In this document: positions 17,700 to 28,082 of the stretch, one piece after another
Position numbering within the stretch: position 1 is the stretch's first letter
How the letters are laid out: each line of letters begins with the position of its first letter
NCBI RefSeq assembly: GCF_001426995.1
Contig: NZ_LMFY01000002.1
Coordinates: 255,956 to 319,955, forward strand
Source: Microbacterium sp. Root553
GTDB taxonomy: Bacteria; Actinomycetota; Actinomycetes; Actinomycetales; Microbacteriaceae
Direction of reading: 5' to 3'
DNA: 64,000 bases
The notes under the pieces: model-generated
Told to the model about the DNA's origin: nothing
Databases searched by the model: none
The model's input: the letters and a program-made list of their open reading frames with translations, nothing else
Translations under genes and position numbers: made by a program

Positions 17700-18973
17700 G
17701 GCAGATCCTTCGGTTCGAGTGCGACGGGGTCGGGGGAGTAGGCGGGGAGGTCGGCACGGAGCAGCCATCGGCCCCCTCCCATCGCCTGCGAGGTGATCTC
17801 TCCTCCGGCGTGCGCGGCACGCTCGGCGAGTCCGCGCAGCCCGAAACCCGAGGGGCGGTCGGAGGAGTCGACGGCCGCGGTCACGCCGTCGTTGACGATC
17901 TCCACCGTCACGCTCCCGGACGCATGGATCAGTCGCACCGAGATCGACGTCGCGCCCGGCGCGTGCCGCATGGCGTTCGTGACGCCCTCCTGCACGATGC
18001 GGCCGACCGCGTGGGCGACCGCCGGCGGGAGCTCGCCGCCGCCGCTGACCGAGAGCGTCACGGGGTAGCCGGCGCGCTGCGCCTGGGCAACGGTCTCCTG
18101 GGGCGGTGTCGGCGCCAGGGGTGCGAGCGGGAGGGGGGAGTCGTCGGCGCGGAGGACGCCGAGCATCGCACGCATCTCGGTGAGCGCGCTCCTGGCCGTC
18201 TCCGCCGACGCCGATGCCGCGGCCTTGGCCTGTGCGGCATCGGGAGTCGCGGCCGCGCCCTCCGACAGGGCGACGATCACGGTGAGCGAATGCGAGACGA
18301 TGTCGTGCATCTCGCGGGCGATGCGTGCGCGTTCGTCGGCCGCAGCGAGCTGGGCCTGCTGATCGCGTTCCACGAGCAGCTGACGCGATCGGTCGATCAC
18401 CGCGGCGAGGTAGCGCTTGCGACCGCCGACATTGACCCCGAGCAGGGTGCCGATCAGGCCGAGCACGAGAGATCCCACGACGGCGTTCATCGCGATCTGC
18501 AGGGTGATCATGCCCGTGAGCACGAGGATGCCGGATACGGCCGCGAGCGAGGCGAGTCCGAGTCCCAGGCCGACCCATGCTGCTTTCGACGACCGGTACA
18601 CCGCGAGCGAGTAGCTGGTCACGAGCAGCAGCGGCGACCCGATCGGCTGGAGGGCGAAGAGGAACGCCGTCTCGAGCGCGAATGCCGCGATGAACGGCAC
18701 CCACGGCCGACGCCGGCGCCACAGCAGCGTCGCACAGACGGCGACGACGCCGACGGGCACCGCGATCGAGACGCCGAGAGCGAGCGGAATCGGCAGGTCG
18801 CGGGTGATGATGCCGACCGGGACGATCGAGAGCAGCGCGCACACGACGACGATCAGGATGTCGGCGAGCACCGGATGCCGGGCCCAGAACCGCCGCAGCA
18901 CCCCGGGGGGACGCGGCAGCCGCAGCGCCTCGTCCTCACGGACCGAGGTGCTGCGGCTGCGCGGTCTGCTCAC
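17696..18973 (-). CDS. NarX/DesK-type sensor histidine kinase
   Basis: A 425-residue kinase with about five to six transmembrane helices in the first 210 residues, a HisKA_3 domain with the phospho-His in IAREMHDIVSHSLT, and a HATPase (GVTNAMRHA, GFGLRGLAER). GTG at 18973 is supported by TAGAGT 6 nt upstream. It lies directly downstream of an ABC-2 exporter pair on the same strand, a layout typical of systems that sense cell-envelope or antibiotic stress and switch on the exporter. Confidence 0.92.
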   Translation of the reverse strand: MSRPRSRSTSVREDEALRLPRPPGVLRRFWARHPVLADILIVVVCALLSIVPVGIITRDLPIPLALGVSIAVPVGVVAVCATLLWRRRRPWVPFIAAFALETAFLFALQPIGSPLLLVTSYSLAVYRSSKAAWVGLGLGLASLAAVSGILVLTGMITLQIAMNAVVGSLVLGLIGTLLGVNVGGRKRYLAAVIDRSRQLLVERDQQAQLAAADERARIAREMHDIVSHSLTVIVALSEGAAATPDAAQAKAAASASAETARSALTEMRAMLGVLRADDSPLPLAPLAPTPPQETVAQAQRAGYPVTLSVSGGGELPPAVAHAVGRIVQEGVTNAMRHAPGATSISVRLIHASGSVTVEIVNDGVTAAVDSSDRPSGFGLRGLAERAAHAGGEITSQAMGGGRWLLRADLPAYSPDPVALEPKDLP

Positions 18974-18979
18974 CGGGCG

Positions 18980-18985
18980 ACTCTA
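18980..18985 (-). promoter_or_regulatory. -10 element for the leaderless kinase gene
   Basis: TAGAGT on the minus strand lies 6 nt before the GTG at 18973. Confidence 0.6.
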
Positions 18986-19010
18986 CGCGGGTGCGGCGCG
19001 GGGCGTCGGC

Positions 19011-19820
19011 TCACGCGTCGCGGGTGCGCAGCACGGTCCAGGCGGCGAGCATCCCCGCGACGACCCATGCGGCCAGCGTCAGATACGCGACCGGGCCTTC
19101 GAGGGCCGCGTTCTCCGGCAGGATGGCGCTCTGCGCCGCTGCTACGGGCAGGTAGTTCGAGGCATCCGTCACCCAGGCCCAGGCCTCGCCCGCCACGGCG
19201 AAGAAGCTCGCGACGATCGGCAGCACGAACAGCACTCCGACGGTGGCGGCGATCGCTCCGGCCCCCGAACGCAGGAGGAAGCCGAACGCGACGCCGATCA
19301 GCGCGAACACCGACATGGCCAACGACGAGACGACGATGGGCAGGATCGATGCTGCGGGGTCGGACCAGTCGATGCTCTGATCGCGAGACGCGACGACGAC
19401 CGAGACCGCGGCCGCGGCGGCGGCGAAGATCACTAGCGACGACACGAACATGAACACGCCGACGACGACGGCCTTGGCGGCCAGCATCGATCCCCTCTTC
19501 GGGTTCGCGGCCAGGGTCGACCGGATCATGCCGGTCGAGTACTCCCCGGTCACCGAGATCGCACCGAGGATGCCGGCGAGCAGCATCGTGAACTGGATCG
19601 GCATGACGACGGCCTGGATCGGCTCGAATCCCGGCAGGTCGATCGCCTGCGCGATGAGCACGGCGATGCCGATCGTGAGCAGGGCCGCGATGCCGATCGA
19701 CCACCAGGTGGAGCGGAGCGTGGAGAGCTTGATCCACTCGCCGCGGATCGCCCGCACGAACGTGAGGCGGTGTGCGGACTCGACGCGCCGGGTGACGGGC
19801 GGGGCTGCCTGAACGGTCAT
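19011..19820 (-). CDS. ABC-2 type transporter permease
   Basis: A 269-residue membrane protein with six predicted helices, matching the ABC-2 exporter permease pattern. It overlaps the ATPase gene by ATGA, and together they form a full exporter. The substrate is unknown; the two-component system downstream suggests a peptide or envelope-active compound. Confidence 0.88.
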   Translation of the reverse strand: MTVQAAPPVTRRVESAHRLTFVRAIRGEWIKLSTLRSTWWSIGIAALLTIGIAVLIAQAIDLPGFEPIQAVVMPIQFTMLLAGILGAISVTGEYSTGMIRSTLAANPKRGSMLAAKAVVVGVFMFVSSLVIFAAAAAAVSVVVASRDQSIDWSDPAASILPIVVSSLAMSVFALIGVAFGFLLRSGAGAIAATVGVLFVLPIVASFFAVAGEAWAWVTDASNYLPVAAAQSAILPENAALEGPVAYLTLAAWVVAGMLAAWTVLRTRDA

Positions 19821-20728
19821 GAGATCTCCTTGGTGCGGTACTCGACCGATTCGCCGGTGAGGGCGAGGTAGGCGTCTTCGAGCGAGCCCGTGGTCGGGGT
19901 GAGTTCGTGCAGGGGGATGCCGCGCTCCGCCGCGAGATCGCCGATGCGTGCGGCGGGCAGACCGACGATGTCGAGCACGTCGGGAGCGGCGCTCACGATC
20001 TCGATCGACGGGCCGCCGACGGCCGCTGCCAGATCGGTGGCGCGGGGGGTGCGGACCCGTACCGTGTTGGTCGTCCAGGCGCGCACCAGCTCCTCGAGCG
20101 GCGCATCGGCGAGCACCTTGCCCCGACCCATCACGATCACGTGATCGGCGGTCTGCGCCATCTCGCTCATCAGGTGGCTGGAGAGCAGCACCGTGCGTCC
20201 CTCCGATGCCGCGTGGCGCACGAACTGGCGTACCCAGCGCACACCTTCGGGGTCGAGACCGTTCACCGGCTCGTCGAGGATGAGCGTGTGCGGGTCGCCG
20301 AGCAGCGCCGAGGCGATCCCGAGCCGCTGGCCCATGCCGAGCGAGAACTTGCCCGCGCGCTTGCGGGAGACGGGAGCGATGCCGGCGAGGTCGATGACCT
20401 CGTCGACGCGGGAGGCGGGAATGCCGTGGGTGGCCGCCATCGCCCGCAGGTGATCGCGGGCACTGCGGCCGGTGTGCACGGCCTTCGCGTCGAGCAGCAC
20501 GCCCACCTCGGTGAGCGGGGCCCGCAGCTTGCGGTACTCGCGTCCTGCGACGGTCGCGGTGCCCGAGGTCGGCCGGTCGAGGCCGACGATCAAGCGCATC
20601 GTCGTGGACTTGCCGGCGCCGTTCGGACCGAGGAATCCGGTGACCGTTCCCGGCTGCACCGTGAACGACACGTCCTGGACGGCGGTCTTGTCTCCGAATC
20701 TCTTCGTGAGGCCTTCTGCTGTGATCAT
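19817..20728 (-). CDS. ABC exporter ATP-binding protein
   Basis: A 303-residue ATPase of the CcmA/BcrA group. Walker A is GPNGAGKST. The signature is degenerate (FSLGMGQR). Walker B is TLILDEPVNGLDPEG, and there is an H-loop in LLSSHLMSE. The C-terminal about 80 residues are a domain typical of BcrA/DrrA-type ATPases. A -10 (TAGCGT, 20736-20741) lies 7 nt upstream of the ATG, so it is likely leaderless. Confidence 0.92.
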   Translation of the reverse strand: MITAEGLTKRFGDKTAVQDVSFTVQPGTVTGFLGPNGAGKSTTMRLIVGLDRPTSGTATVAGREYRKLRAPLTEVGVLLDAKAVHTGRSARDHLRAMAATHGIPASRVDEVIDLAGIAPVSRKRAGKFSLGMGQRLGIASALLGDPHTLILDEPVNGLDPEGVRWVRQFVRHAASEGRTVLLSSHLMSEMAQTADHVIVMGRGKVLADAPLEELVRAWTTNTVRVRTPRATDLAAAVGGPSIEIVSAAPDVLDIVGLPAARIGDLAAERGIPLHELTPTTGSLEDAYLALTGESVEYRTKEIS

Positions 20729-20735
20729 GTCGTCG

Positions 20736-20741
20736 ACGCTA
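20736..20741 (-). promoter_or_regulatory. -10 element for the ABC exporter operon
   Basis: TAGCGT on the minus strand, 7 nt before the ATG at 20728. Confidence 0.55.
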
Positions 20742-20822
20742 CCGAGCGCGACAGGGGGTGCGCGTCCTCCCGGGGTACCGATCCGTCGGCGAGCAGGGTC
20801 ATCCTCACGGAGGATGCGGCCG

Positions 20823-21209
20823 TCAGGGGGCGGGCCTGCCGAAGAGCTGCGGATCGACGGGGCGCTGAGCCCTCGGGAGCTTCTCGACCACCAGCAGGTA
20901 CGACTCGGTGACGAGCTCTCGCACCAGTTCCTCCTCGAGCGAACCGCCGCCGGCGACCAGCGTGATCCAGTGCTTCTTGTTCATGTGGTAGCCGGGGACG
21001 ATGTCCGCGAACGACTCTCGCAGAGCGACGGCGTCTTCGGGGTGGGACTTGAGCGTGACCCGCCCTGTGCCGTCGAGGGGCGCCAGCAGGAAGACCCTCC
21101 CTCGGACCTTGTAGACGTCCCACTCGGGGCCGAACGGGTTCTCGCGCACGGAACCCGGCAGTTCGTCGGCGCGGGCTGCGGCGACGGCGATCAGCTGTGC
21201 GGGGTCCAT
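20823..21209 (-). CDS. MmcQ/YjbR family protein
   Basis: A 128-residue small alpha/beta protein of the YjbR fold (NPFGPEWDVYKVRGRVF, NKKHWITL). The fold resembles the CyaY/double-wing DNA-binding type. Function is not established. It starts 3 nt after the yedK-like gene and is probably cotranscribed with it. Confidence 0.88.
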   Translation of the reverse strand: MDPAQLIAVAAARADELPGSVRENPFGPEWDVYKVRGRVFLLAPLDGTGRVTLKSHPEDAVALRESFADIVPGYHMNKKHWITLVAGGGSLEEELVRELVTESYLLVVEKLPRAQRPVDPQLFGRPAP

Positions 21210-21212
21210 GGC

Positions 21213-21866
21213 TCAGAACAGCCGATCCGTGCCTTTGTCGTCGCGGCGGGGTGCGACCCGCACCCGATGGTCGAGGGAGGCCGCGGTGAGCAGCGCCTCA
21301 TCGAGGATCTCACCGCCCGGCTCAGCGGTGAGCCAGTCACCGCTCAGGGAGGCGGGGATCAGCAGCGGCATCCGGTCGTGCACATCGGCGAGATGATCGG
21401 GGGCGGGGCGCATCACGATCGAGTAGCAGGTGAACGACCGGCCGTCGGCCGTGCGCCCCTGCTGGGTCACCGCTGCCATGCCGAAGAGCGCGCCGTCGTC
21501 GAACCCGAACTCGTGCCACACCCGTTCGGGCTTCTTCATCTCGTACCAGCTGGTCGCAGGCACCAGGGCTCGGTTCCTGAGGCCGCCCGGTCGCTCGCGC
21601 AGCCGCTCGGACCGGGTGTTGATGGAGGGGAACTTGGAGGGCTCGCCGCCGACGAGGAATCCCCACCACCCCGGTTCGAGGGTGGGAGCGCCCTCGGAGG
21701 GGACGACGATCGGGTTCAGATTGCGAAGGTTGCGGCCGGTCGGGCGCACCGTCTCCTGAGCGTTCTCCTCCGCCCACCCGCGGAGCCCGTCGAGCACAGC
21801 CTCGTCGGCGGCCGCCAGCAGCTCGGTGTCGGTGAATCGCGGATCCAGTCCATAACTCGCGCACAT
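21213..21866 (-). CDS. SOS response-associated peptidase YedK/HMCES
   Basis: A 217-residue SRAP protein. It starts MCASY, so Cys2, which crosslinks to abasic sites in single-stranded DNA, is in place after Met removal. Other family residues are visible: N in INTRSE, E in PATSWYEMKK, and His in VHDRMPLLI. It shields abasic sites during replication. TACCCT at 21873-21878 lies 6 nt upstream, so the mRNA is probably leaderless. Confidence 0.93.
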   Translation of the reverse strand: MCASYGLDPRFTDTELLAAADEAVLDGLRGWAEENAQETVRPTGRNLRNLNPIVVPSEGAPTLEPGWWGFLVGGEPSKFPSINTRSERLRERPGGLRNRALVPATSWYEMKKPERVWHEFGFDDGALFGMAAVTQQGRTADGRSFTCYSIVMRPAPDHLADVHDRMPLLIPASLSGDWLTAEPGGEILDEALLTAASLDHRVRVAPRRDDKGTDRLF

Positions 21867-21872
21867 GCCGCC

Positions 21873-21878
21873 AGGGTA
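21873..21878 (-). promoter_or_regulatory. -10 element for the leaderless YedK-like gene
   Basis: TACCCT on the minus strand, 6 nt before the ATG at 21866. Confidence 0.6.
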
Positions 21879-21933
21879 CGCCCGGGCGCCGACATCCGGG
21901 TCGCGCGTCCGTTCCCGTCGATCCGCCCTCGGC

Positions 21934-21939
21934 TAGGGT
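21934..21939 (+). promoter_or_regulatory. -10 element for the leaderless DMT transporter gene
   Basis: TAGGGT lies 6 nt before the GTG at 21946. Confidence 0.6.
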
Positions 21940-21945
21940 CGACGG

Positions 21946-22884
21946 GTGACTCCGACCCGCAGCCTCCCCGCGCCCGTCGCACTCGGCGGAGCGGTGGCGA
22001 TCGGCATCATGACGGCCGTCCAGGCGCGCATCAACGGTGTGCTCGGCCTTCGCCTCGACGACGGCATCGTCGCAGGGCTCATCTCGTTCGCCGTCGGTCT
22101 CGCCGCACTGATCGCCGTGATCGTCTGCATCCCGGCCGCACGACGGGGAGCGGGACGCCTGCGCGTCGGGATCCGCGACCGCACGATCCCGTTCTGGATG
22201 CTCCTCGGCGGGGCATGCGGAGCGCTGACCGTGTCGACGCAGGGGATCACCGCCGGGGTGCTCGGGGTCTCTCTGTTCACGGTGGGGGTGGTCGCGGGCC
22301 AGACGCTGCACGGCCTCGTGCTGGATCGCATCGGCTTCGGACCCGCCGGCGTCGTCGCCGTCACGCCAGGGCGCGTGGTCGGCGGACTGCTCGCGCTCGC
22401 CGCCGTGGGCATCTCGCTCAGCGGAGACGTGCTCGCCACGGCGCCGCTGTGGATGCTCCTGCTGCCCTTCGCCGCGGGAGTGGGCATCGCCTGGCAGGCC
22501 GCGACCAACGGCCGACTGGCGCAGCGGGTGCAGTCGCCGATCGCCGCGACGCTGATGAGCTTCGTCGCCGGCACGATCGCCCTGCTCGTCGCCGCCGGGA
22601 TCAGCATCGCGTTCAGAGGGGTCCCGGCGGCGCCGCCCGCGGAGCCGTGGCTGTACCTGGGAGGATTCCTCGGTTCGGCCTACATCCTGCTGGGGGCGTT
22701 CATCGTCGCGCACACCGGGGTGCTGCTGATGGGATTGGGGTCGGTGCTCGGTCAGCTCACGGCCTCGGTGGTCATCGACCTGGTCTGGCCCGCGGCGTCG
22801 GGCCCCGCGCTCTGGCAGCTCATCGCCATGGTCGTCGTCGCCGTGGCGTCGGTCGTGGCCGCGCTGCCACGACGACGACGCTGA
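21946..22884 (+). CDS. DMT-family (DUF606/YdcZ) membrane transporter
   Basis: A 312-residue protein with about ten transmembrane helices built from two related halves, each starting with a motif of the GxxxAxQxxxN type (MTAVQARING; GIAWQAATNG). This matches the DUF606/YdcZ subgroup of the drug/metabolite transporter superfamily, which occurs as fused or split halves. Substrate unknown. It ends 1 nt before the convergent nitroreductase. Confidence 0.88.
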   Translation: MTPTRSLPAPVALGGAVAIGIMTAVQARINGVLGLRLDDGIVAGLISFAVGLAALIAVIVCIPAARRGAGRLRVGIRDRTIPFWMLLGGACGALTVSTQGITAGVLGVSLFTVGVVAGQTLHGLVLDRIGFGPAGVVAVTPGRVVGGLLALAAVGISLSGDVLATAPLWMLLLPFAAGVGIAWQAATNGRLAQRVQSPIAATLMSFVAGTIALLVAAGISIAFRGVPAAPPAEPWLYLGGFLGSAYILLGAFIVAHTGVLLMGLGSVLGQLTASVVIDLVWPAASGPALWQLIAMVVVAVASVVAALPRRRR

Positions 22885-22885
22885 A

Positions 22886-23452
22886 CTACTTCGTCGTGCT
22901 CTTCTCTTTCTTCGTGCTCTTGGGCATGCGGGTCACGAGAGCACGCGCATCGACCGGTTTGCGGCGGCCGGGCTTCTTGCCCGCGGGCTTGCCGCCGACG
23001 TAGAGCCAGCCGAGGAGGTCCTCGTTCTTGCCCACGCCGTGGGCCTTCGCGACCGCCTTGGAGCGCGTGTAGCGGCCGGTGCGCCAGAGCACCCCGTAGC
23101 CGGCCTCGTCGAGGAGCAGGCTCAGCACGTGCGCCACACCCGAGGCGACGGCCTCCTGCTCCCACCGCGGCACCTTCTCGCTCTTGCGATAGCTGGCCAC
23201 CACGGCGATCAGCAGCGGCGCGCGGAGCGGCTTCGACGACGGCGACCTGTCGCCCTCGGCCTTCGAGATCGCCGCGCCGAGGGTCTCGCGGTCGGCGCCG
23301 CGCAGCTCGATGAGCCGCCATGGACGCAGCGAGGAGTGGTCGGCGACGCGACCGGCGGCGGAGACGAGCCGCAGCAGCTCGTCGCGCGAGGGAGCCTCGT
23401 CGGTGACCTTCGACCAGGACTGCCGGGCGCGGACGGCGTCGAGCGCGCTCAC
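22886..23452 (-). CDS. Nitroreductase family protein
   Basis: A 188-residue FMN-dependent nitroreductase-like protein (RQSWSKV near the N-terminus, SSLRPWRLIEL, RTGRYTRSKAV). It is slightly short for the family and has a Lys-rich C-terminal tail. GTG at 23452 overlaps the msrB stop (GTGA), so msrB and this gene form an operon; a redox or stress-defence role fits, but this is inference. Confidence 0.85.
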   Translation of the reverse strand: MSALDAVRARQSWSKVTDEAPSRDELLRLVSAAGRVADHSSLRPWRLIELRGADRETLGAAISKAEGDRSPSSKPLRAPLLIAVVASYRKSEKVPRWEQEAVASGVAHVLSLLLDEAGYGVLWRTGRYTRSKAVAKAHGVGKNEDLLGWLYVGGKPAGKKPGRRKPVDARALVTRMPKSTKKEKSTTK

Positions 23453-23853
23453 GATGCGTCGGGAGTGAAGTTCAGGGCGATCGAGTTCATGCAGTAGCGG
23501 TCACCGGTCGGCGTGCCGAAGCCGTCGGGGAACACATGCCCGAGGTGCGAGCCGCAGTTCGCGCAGCGCACCTCGGTGCGCACCATGCCCAGAGTGGTGT
23601 CCTCGATGAGCTCCACCGCGTCGGGGCGGATCGACTCGTAGAAGCTCGGCCACCCGCATCCGGAGTCGAACTTGGTTCCGCTCTTGAACAGCTCGGCGTT
23701 GCAGGCGCCGCACGTGTAGAGGCCCGCGCGGCCCTCGTCGAGCAGCTCGCCCGTCCATGCGCGCTCCGTCGCTGCTCCACGCAGCACGGCGTACTGCTCC
23801 TCGCCGAGCTCGGTGCGCCACTCTTCTTCGGTCTTGTCCACGCTGTACGACAT
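23449..23853 (-). CDS. msrB: Peptide-methionine (R)-S-oxide reductase
   Basis: A 134-residue MsrB. It has the structural zinc site CxxC twice (CGAC and CANC) and the catalytic Cys in RYCMNSIAL, and it matches the family's GWPSF and GHVFPDG motifs. It repairs oxidised methionine residues. ATG at 23853 follows AGGAGGAC. A longer open frame upstream has no similarity. Confidence 0.95.
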   Translation of the reverse strand: MSYSVDKTEEEWRTELGEEQYAVLRGAATERAWTGELLDEGRAGLYTCGACNAELFKSGTKFDSGCGWPSFYESIRPDAVELIEDTTLGMVRTEVRCANCGSHLGHVFPDGFGTPTGDRYCMNSIALNFTPDAS

Positions 23854-23909
23854 CGGTCCTCCTGGGGTCTGCTCCATTCTCTCGTGTTCCGCACCCCGTG
23901 GCGCCACGC

Positions 23910-23915
23910 GAGAAT
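23910..23915 (+). promoter_or_regulatory. -10-like element for the leaderless DUF2332 gene
   Basis: GAGAAT lies 6 nt before the ATG at 23922, at the same spacing as the TANNNT sites elsewhere. Confidence 0.45.
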
Positions 23916-23921
23916 GGGAAC

Positions 23922-24914
23922 ATGACGGATGCCGTGCAGCTGCGCTATGCGCGCTTCGCCGAACAGGAGGCGCCGGGGCGCAGCGAGCTGTACGCCGAAT
24001 GGGCGCACCGCGTCGCCGAGGATGCCGGGCTCGCGGCGATCCTCGCGCGCATCCCGGAGAACCGTCGTCAGCCGCCGCTGGTGTTCGCGGTGACCCGGAT
24101 GCTCGGCAGCGGCCTCGTGGGTCCCGAGGCGTGGCGCGACTTCGTGATCGCGCACGCCGACGCCGTCGTCGCCGAGTGCACCGCACGCCGGCTGCAGACG
24201 AACGAACCGCTCCGTCTCGCGCCGCTCCTTCCCGTGCTCACCGAGATCCAGGGCCCGATCGCCCTTCTCGAGGTGGGCGCGTCGGCCGGGCTCTGTCTGT
24301 ACCCCGATCGCTACTCGTACCGCATGGTCGACGCGCAGGGAGACCTGCGGGTCGCGCTGGATCCCGAGGACGGCCCGTCGACGGTCGTGCTGCAGAGCAC
24401 GGTGGACGGGGCGCTCCCCGCTCTGGCGATGCCCGACATCGTCTGGCGCGCCGGGATCGATCTCGCACCCCTCGACGCCCGCGAGGACCTCGACCGGCGC
24501 TGGCTGCAGGGACTCGTGTGGCCGGGGGAGCAGGGCAGGGCCGAGCGGGTCGACGCCGCGCTGGACATCGCGGCCGCCGACCCGCCGCTGCTCGTCGCGG
24601 GTGATGCGGCCGCGCGCATAGACGCGCTCGCGGCGGACGCGCCGCGCGACGCCACCCTGGTGATCACCACACCCGGCGTGCTGGTGCACATCCCGCGTGA
24701 CGCGCGCACGGAGCTGATCGCGCGCATCCGCGCGCTCGATGCGCGTTGGATCACGATCGACCCGCCGGGACTGCTCGACGTGTGGGAGCCCGCCGTCGAT
24801 GCGGCGGACTGGCCCGGATTCGTCGTCGCCCTCGACGGACGGGTCCGCGCGGCGGCCGATCCGCTCGGCCGATGGTGGGAGTGGCGTGCAGGCGGGGGCG
24901 CCTCGGCGACCTAA
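23922..24914 (+). CDS. DUF2332 domain protein
   Basis: A 330-residue cytoplasmic protein of the DUF2332 family, common in actinobacteria. It has LEVGASAGLCLYPDRYSY near residue 110, which resembles a SAM-binding motif I, and a central region that could be a methyltransferase-like fold. No activity is known. The start at 23922 gives the usual N-terminus; an open frame extending to 23757 overlaps msrB and is not favoured. Confidence 0.85.
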   Translation: MTDAVQLRYARFAEQEAPGRSELYAEWAHRVAEDAGLAAILARIPENRRQPPLVFAVTRMLGSGLVGPEAWRDFVIAHADAVVAECTARRLQTNEPLRLAPLLPVLTEIQGPIALLEVGASAGLCLYPDRYSYRMVDAQGDLRVALDPEDGPSTVVLQSTVDGALPALAMPDIVWRAGIDLAPLDAREDLDRRWLQGLVWPGEQGRAERVDAALDIAAADPPLLVAGDAAARIDALAADAPRDATLVITTPGVLVHIPRDARTELIARIRALDARWITIDPPGLLDVWEPAVDAADWPGFVVALDGRVRAAADPLGRWWEWRAGGGASAT

Positions 24915-24917
24915 TCT
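24912..24917 (+). promoter_or_regulatory. -10 element for leaderless DUF3263 gene
   Basis: TAATCT lies 6 nt before the ATG at 24924 and overlaps the stop of the previous gene. Confidence 0.65.
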
Positions 24918-24923
24918 GGTCCC

Positions 24924-25181
24924 ATGCTGGGAGAGCTGAGTGAGCGGGATCGGGCGATCCTCGCGCTGGAGACCGCGTGGCCGCGACACGGCGGCGCGAA
25001 GGAGGAGACGATCCGCACCCAGCTGGGCATGAGCGCGGCGCGCTACTACCAGCTCCTCGGTCGGCTGATCGATTCGGATGCGGCCCTGGAGTACGATCCG
25101 ATGCTCGTGCGTCGCCTGCGGCGTATCCGCGATTCGCGCTCCTTCCGGCGGGCGAGCAGGGCCCCCGGATTCGTCGGCTGA
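24924..25181 (+). CDS. DUF3263 domain protein
   Basis: An 85-residue small actinobacterial protein. It contains a helix-turn-helix-like stretch (AKEETIRTQLGMSAARYYQLLGRLI), so it may bind DNA. In mycobacteria and relatives DUF3263 genes lie next to a LytR_C gene, as here. No function is established. Confidence 0.88.
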   Translation: MLGELSERDRAILALETAWPRHGGAKEETIRTQLGMSAARYYQLLGRLIDSDAALEYDPMLVRRLRRIRDSRSFRRASRAPGFVG

Positions 25182-25237
25182 CCGCTCCGGATCTCCGTGT
25201 CGCGGCGCCACGATGCGGCGTCGCGCGCGTGTGCCGT

Positions 25238-25243
25238 TAGCAT
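25238..25243 (+). promoter_or_regulatory. -10 element for leaderless LytR_C gene
   Basis: TAGCAT lies 6 nt before the GTG at 25250. Confidence 0.65.
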
Positions 25244-25249
25244 CGAGGG

Positions 25250-25828
25250 GTGTCAAAGCCCTCGCGAGATCGATTCGACGATGTCCCCCGCTCGTCCGGA
25301 CGTGTCGGAGCGCATCGCGCCGAAGCGCCGGGGATGAACGGCTGGGTCGTCCTGCTGTGGTCCTTCGTGGCGGCGCTCGTGCTCATCATCGGCGGCATCT
25401 TCGGCTCGCTCCTGGTGATGGGGCGCATCAGCATCTTCCCCGAGGCGGTGCCGACCTCCACGCCCACTCCCGTCGAGACCGGCGTCGTCGACGTCGCCTA
25501 CTCCGTCATGATCCTCAACGCCTCGCCCGATGACGGGCTCGACGATCAGATGCGCGAACTGCTGATCAACACCGGCTGGGCGGCCGACATCGTCTTCGCG
25601 ACCGACAGCGCGAGCCAGGACTTCGCGACGACGACCGTCTATTACGTCGCCGACGGCGACGAGCTCGCCGCCATCGGACTCGCGAACCTCATCGGCGGCG
25701 CCGCGGTCGAGCAGAGCGATTTCTACGCCGATCTCAACGACACGGGCGGATCTCAGCTCACGGTCGTCATCGGGGTGGACCGTTCCTCGGCGGCGCCCGA
25801 GACCCCCGCCGAGACCCCCGCTCCGTAG
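25250..25828 (+). CDS. Membrane protein with LytR C-terminal domain
   Basis: A 192-residue protein with a short cytoplasmic N-terminus, one transmembrane helix (about residues 27-52), a Thr/Pro linker and an extracellular LytR_C domain (VMILNASPDDG ... LTVVIGVD). LytR_C accompanies cell-wall glycopolymer ligases but here stands without the catalytic LCP domain. Partner of DUF3263 in many actinobacteria. Confidence 0.85.
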   Translation: MSKPSRDRFDDVPRSSGRVGAHRAEAPGMNGWVVLLWSFVAALVLIIGGIFGSLLVMGRISIFPEAVPTSTPTPVETGVVDVAYSVMILNASPDDGLDDQMRELLINTGWAADIVFATDSASQDFATTTVYYVADGDELAAIGLANLIGGAAVEQSDFYADLNDTGGSQLTVVIGVDRSSAAPETPAETPAP

Positions 25829-25854
25829 AGCTCGGATCCGTCCCTCCGCGCGGC

Positions 25855-25883
25855 TTGCACTCGATGGGGTCGAGTGCCAGAAT
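25855..25883 (+). promoter_or_regulatory. groEL promoter inside a degenerate CIRCE
   Basis: -35 TTGCAC (25855-25860) and -10 CAGAAT (25878-25883) are 17 nt apart. The same bases form TGCACTC-N9-GAGTGCCA, a near-match to CIRCE, so HrcA might also contact the core promoter. Confidence 0.65.
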
Positions 25884-25887
25884 GGCG

Positions 25888-27571
<1,684 letters not shown>

Positions 27572-27585
27572 TCCATCCGCACTGA

Positions 27586-27621
27586 CAGAGACGCCCCGAC
27601 CTCACGGTCGGGGCGTCTCTG
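27586..27621. terminator. Hairpin terminator after groEL
   Basis: A perfect 16-bp stem (27586-27601 and 27606-27621) with a TCAC loop, between convergent genes. Confidence 0.8.
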
Positions 27622-27663
27622 CGTGACGGGGATGCGGCCCACCACCGCCGGGGTGGCCGGATC

Positions 27664-27951
27664 TCAGCGGAACAGGCTGGCCGAGTACTGGTCGGCGTCC
27701 GCATACTGTGTGGCGGCGCTGCCGAGCGAATGACCGATCGACTCGAGCGCCTGCTCGACGTGCAGCTGCGCGCCGCGCCACTGATCGGCGCAGGACTGGA
27801 AGGCCGCTGACGCGGTGCCGACCCAGCTGCTCTGCAGCTGGGAGAGCTGCGACATCAGCACGGCGGACTCGCTCTGCACCCGTTGCATGGTGGCCATGGC
27901 GGCGCTCTGGGCCGCACCTACGGCTTCGGTGTCGACGGTGAAGACGGACAT
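27664..27951 (-). CDS. WXG100 (ESAT-6-like) protein
   Basis: A 95-residue helical-hairpin protein with the W-V-G motif at residues 43-45 in the turn between two amphipathic helices, which is the hallmark of WXG100 substrates and partners of type VII (ESX) secretion. A C-terminal ASLFR is present; the YxxxD/E export signal seems absent, although QYADADQY is close by. ATG at 27951 follows GAGGAG. No secretion ATPase lies nearby, so it is an orphan. Confidence 0.88.
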   Translation of the reverse strand: MSVFTVDTEAVGAAQSAAMATMQRVQSESAVLMSQLSQLQSSWVGTASAAFQSCADQWRGAQLHVEQALESIGHSLGSAATQYADADQYSASLFR

Positions 27952-28082
27952 GGGAACTCCTCTCGTTGGGTCTCCGACGATAGGTGTGTTCGCGAGCCGG
28001 GCACGGGCCTGCGCGGGGCTGCCCACGTGCGCGGTGCAGAAGATGGCCCAGCGCCGCTCCGTGCAGGAGAGTCGCGCCCCGC

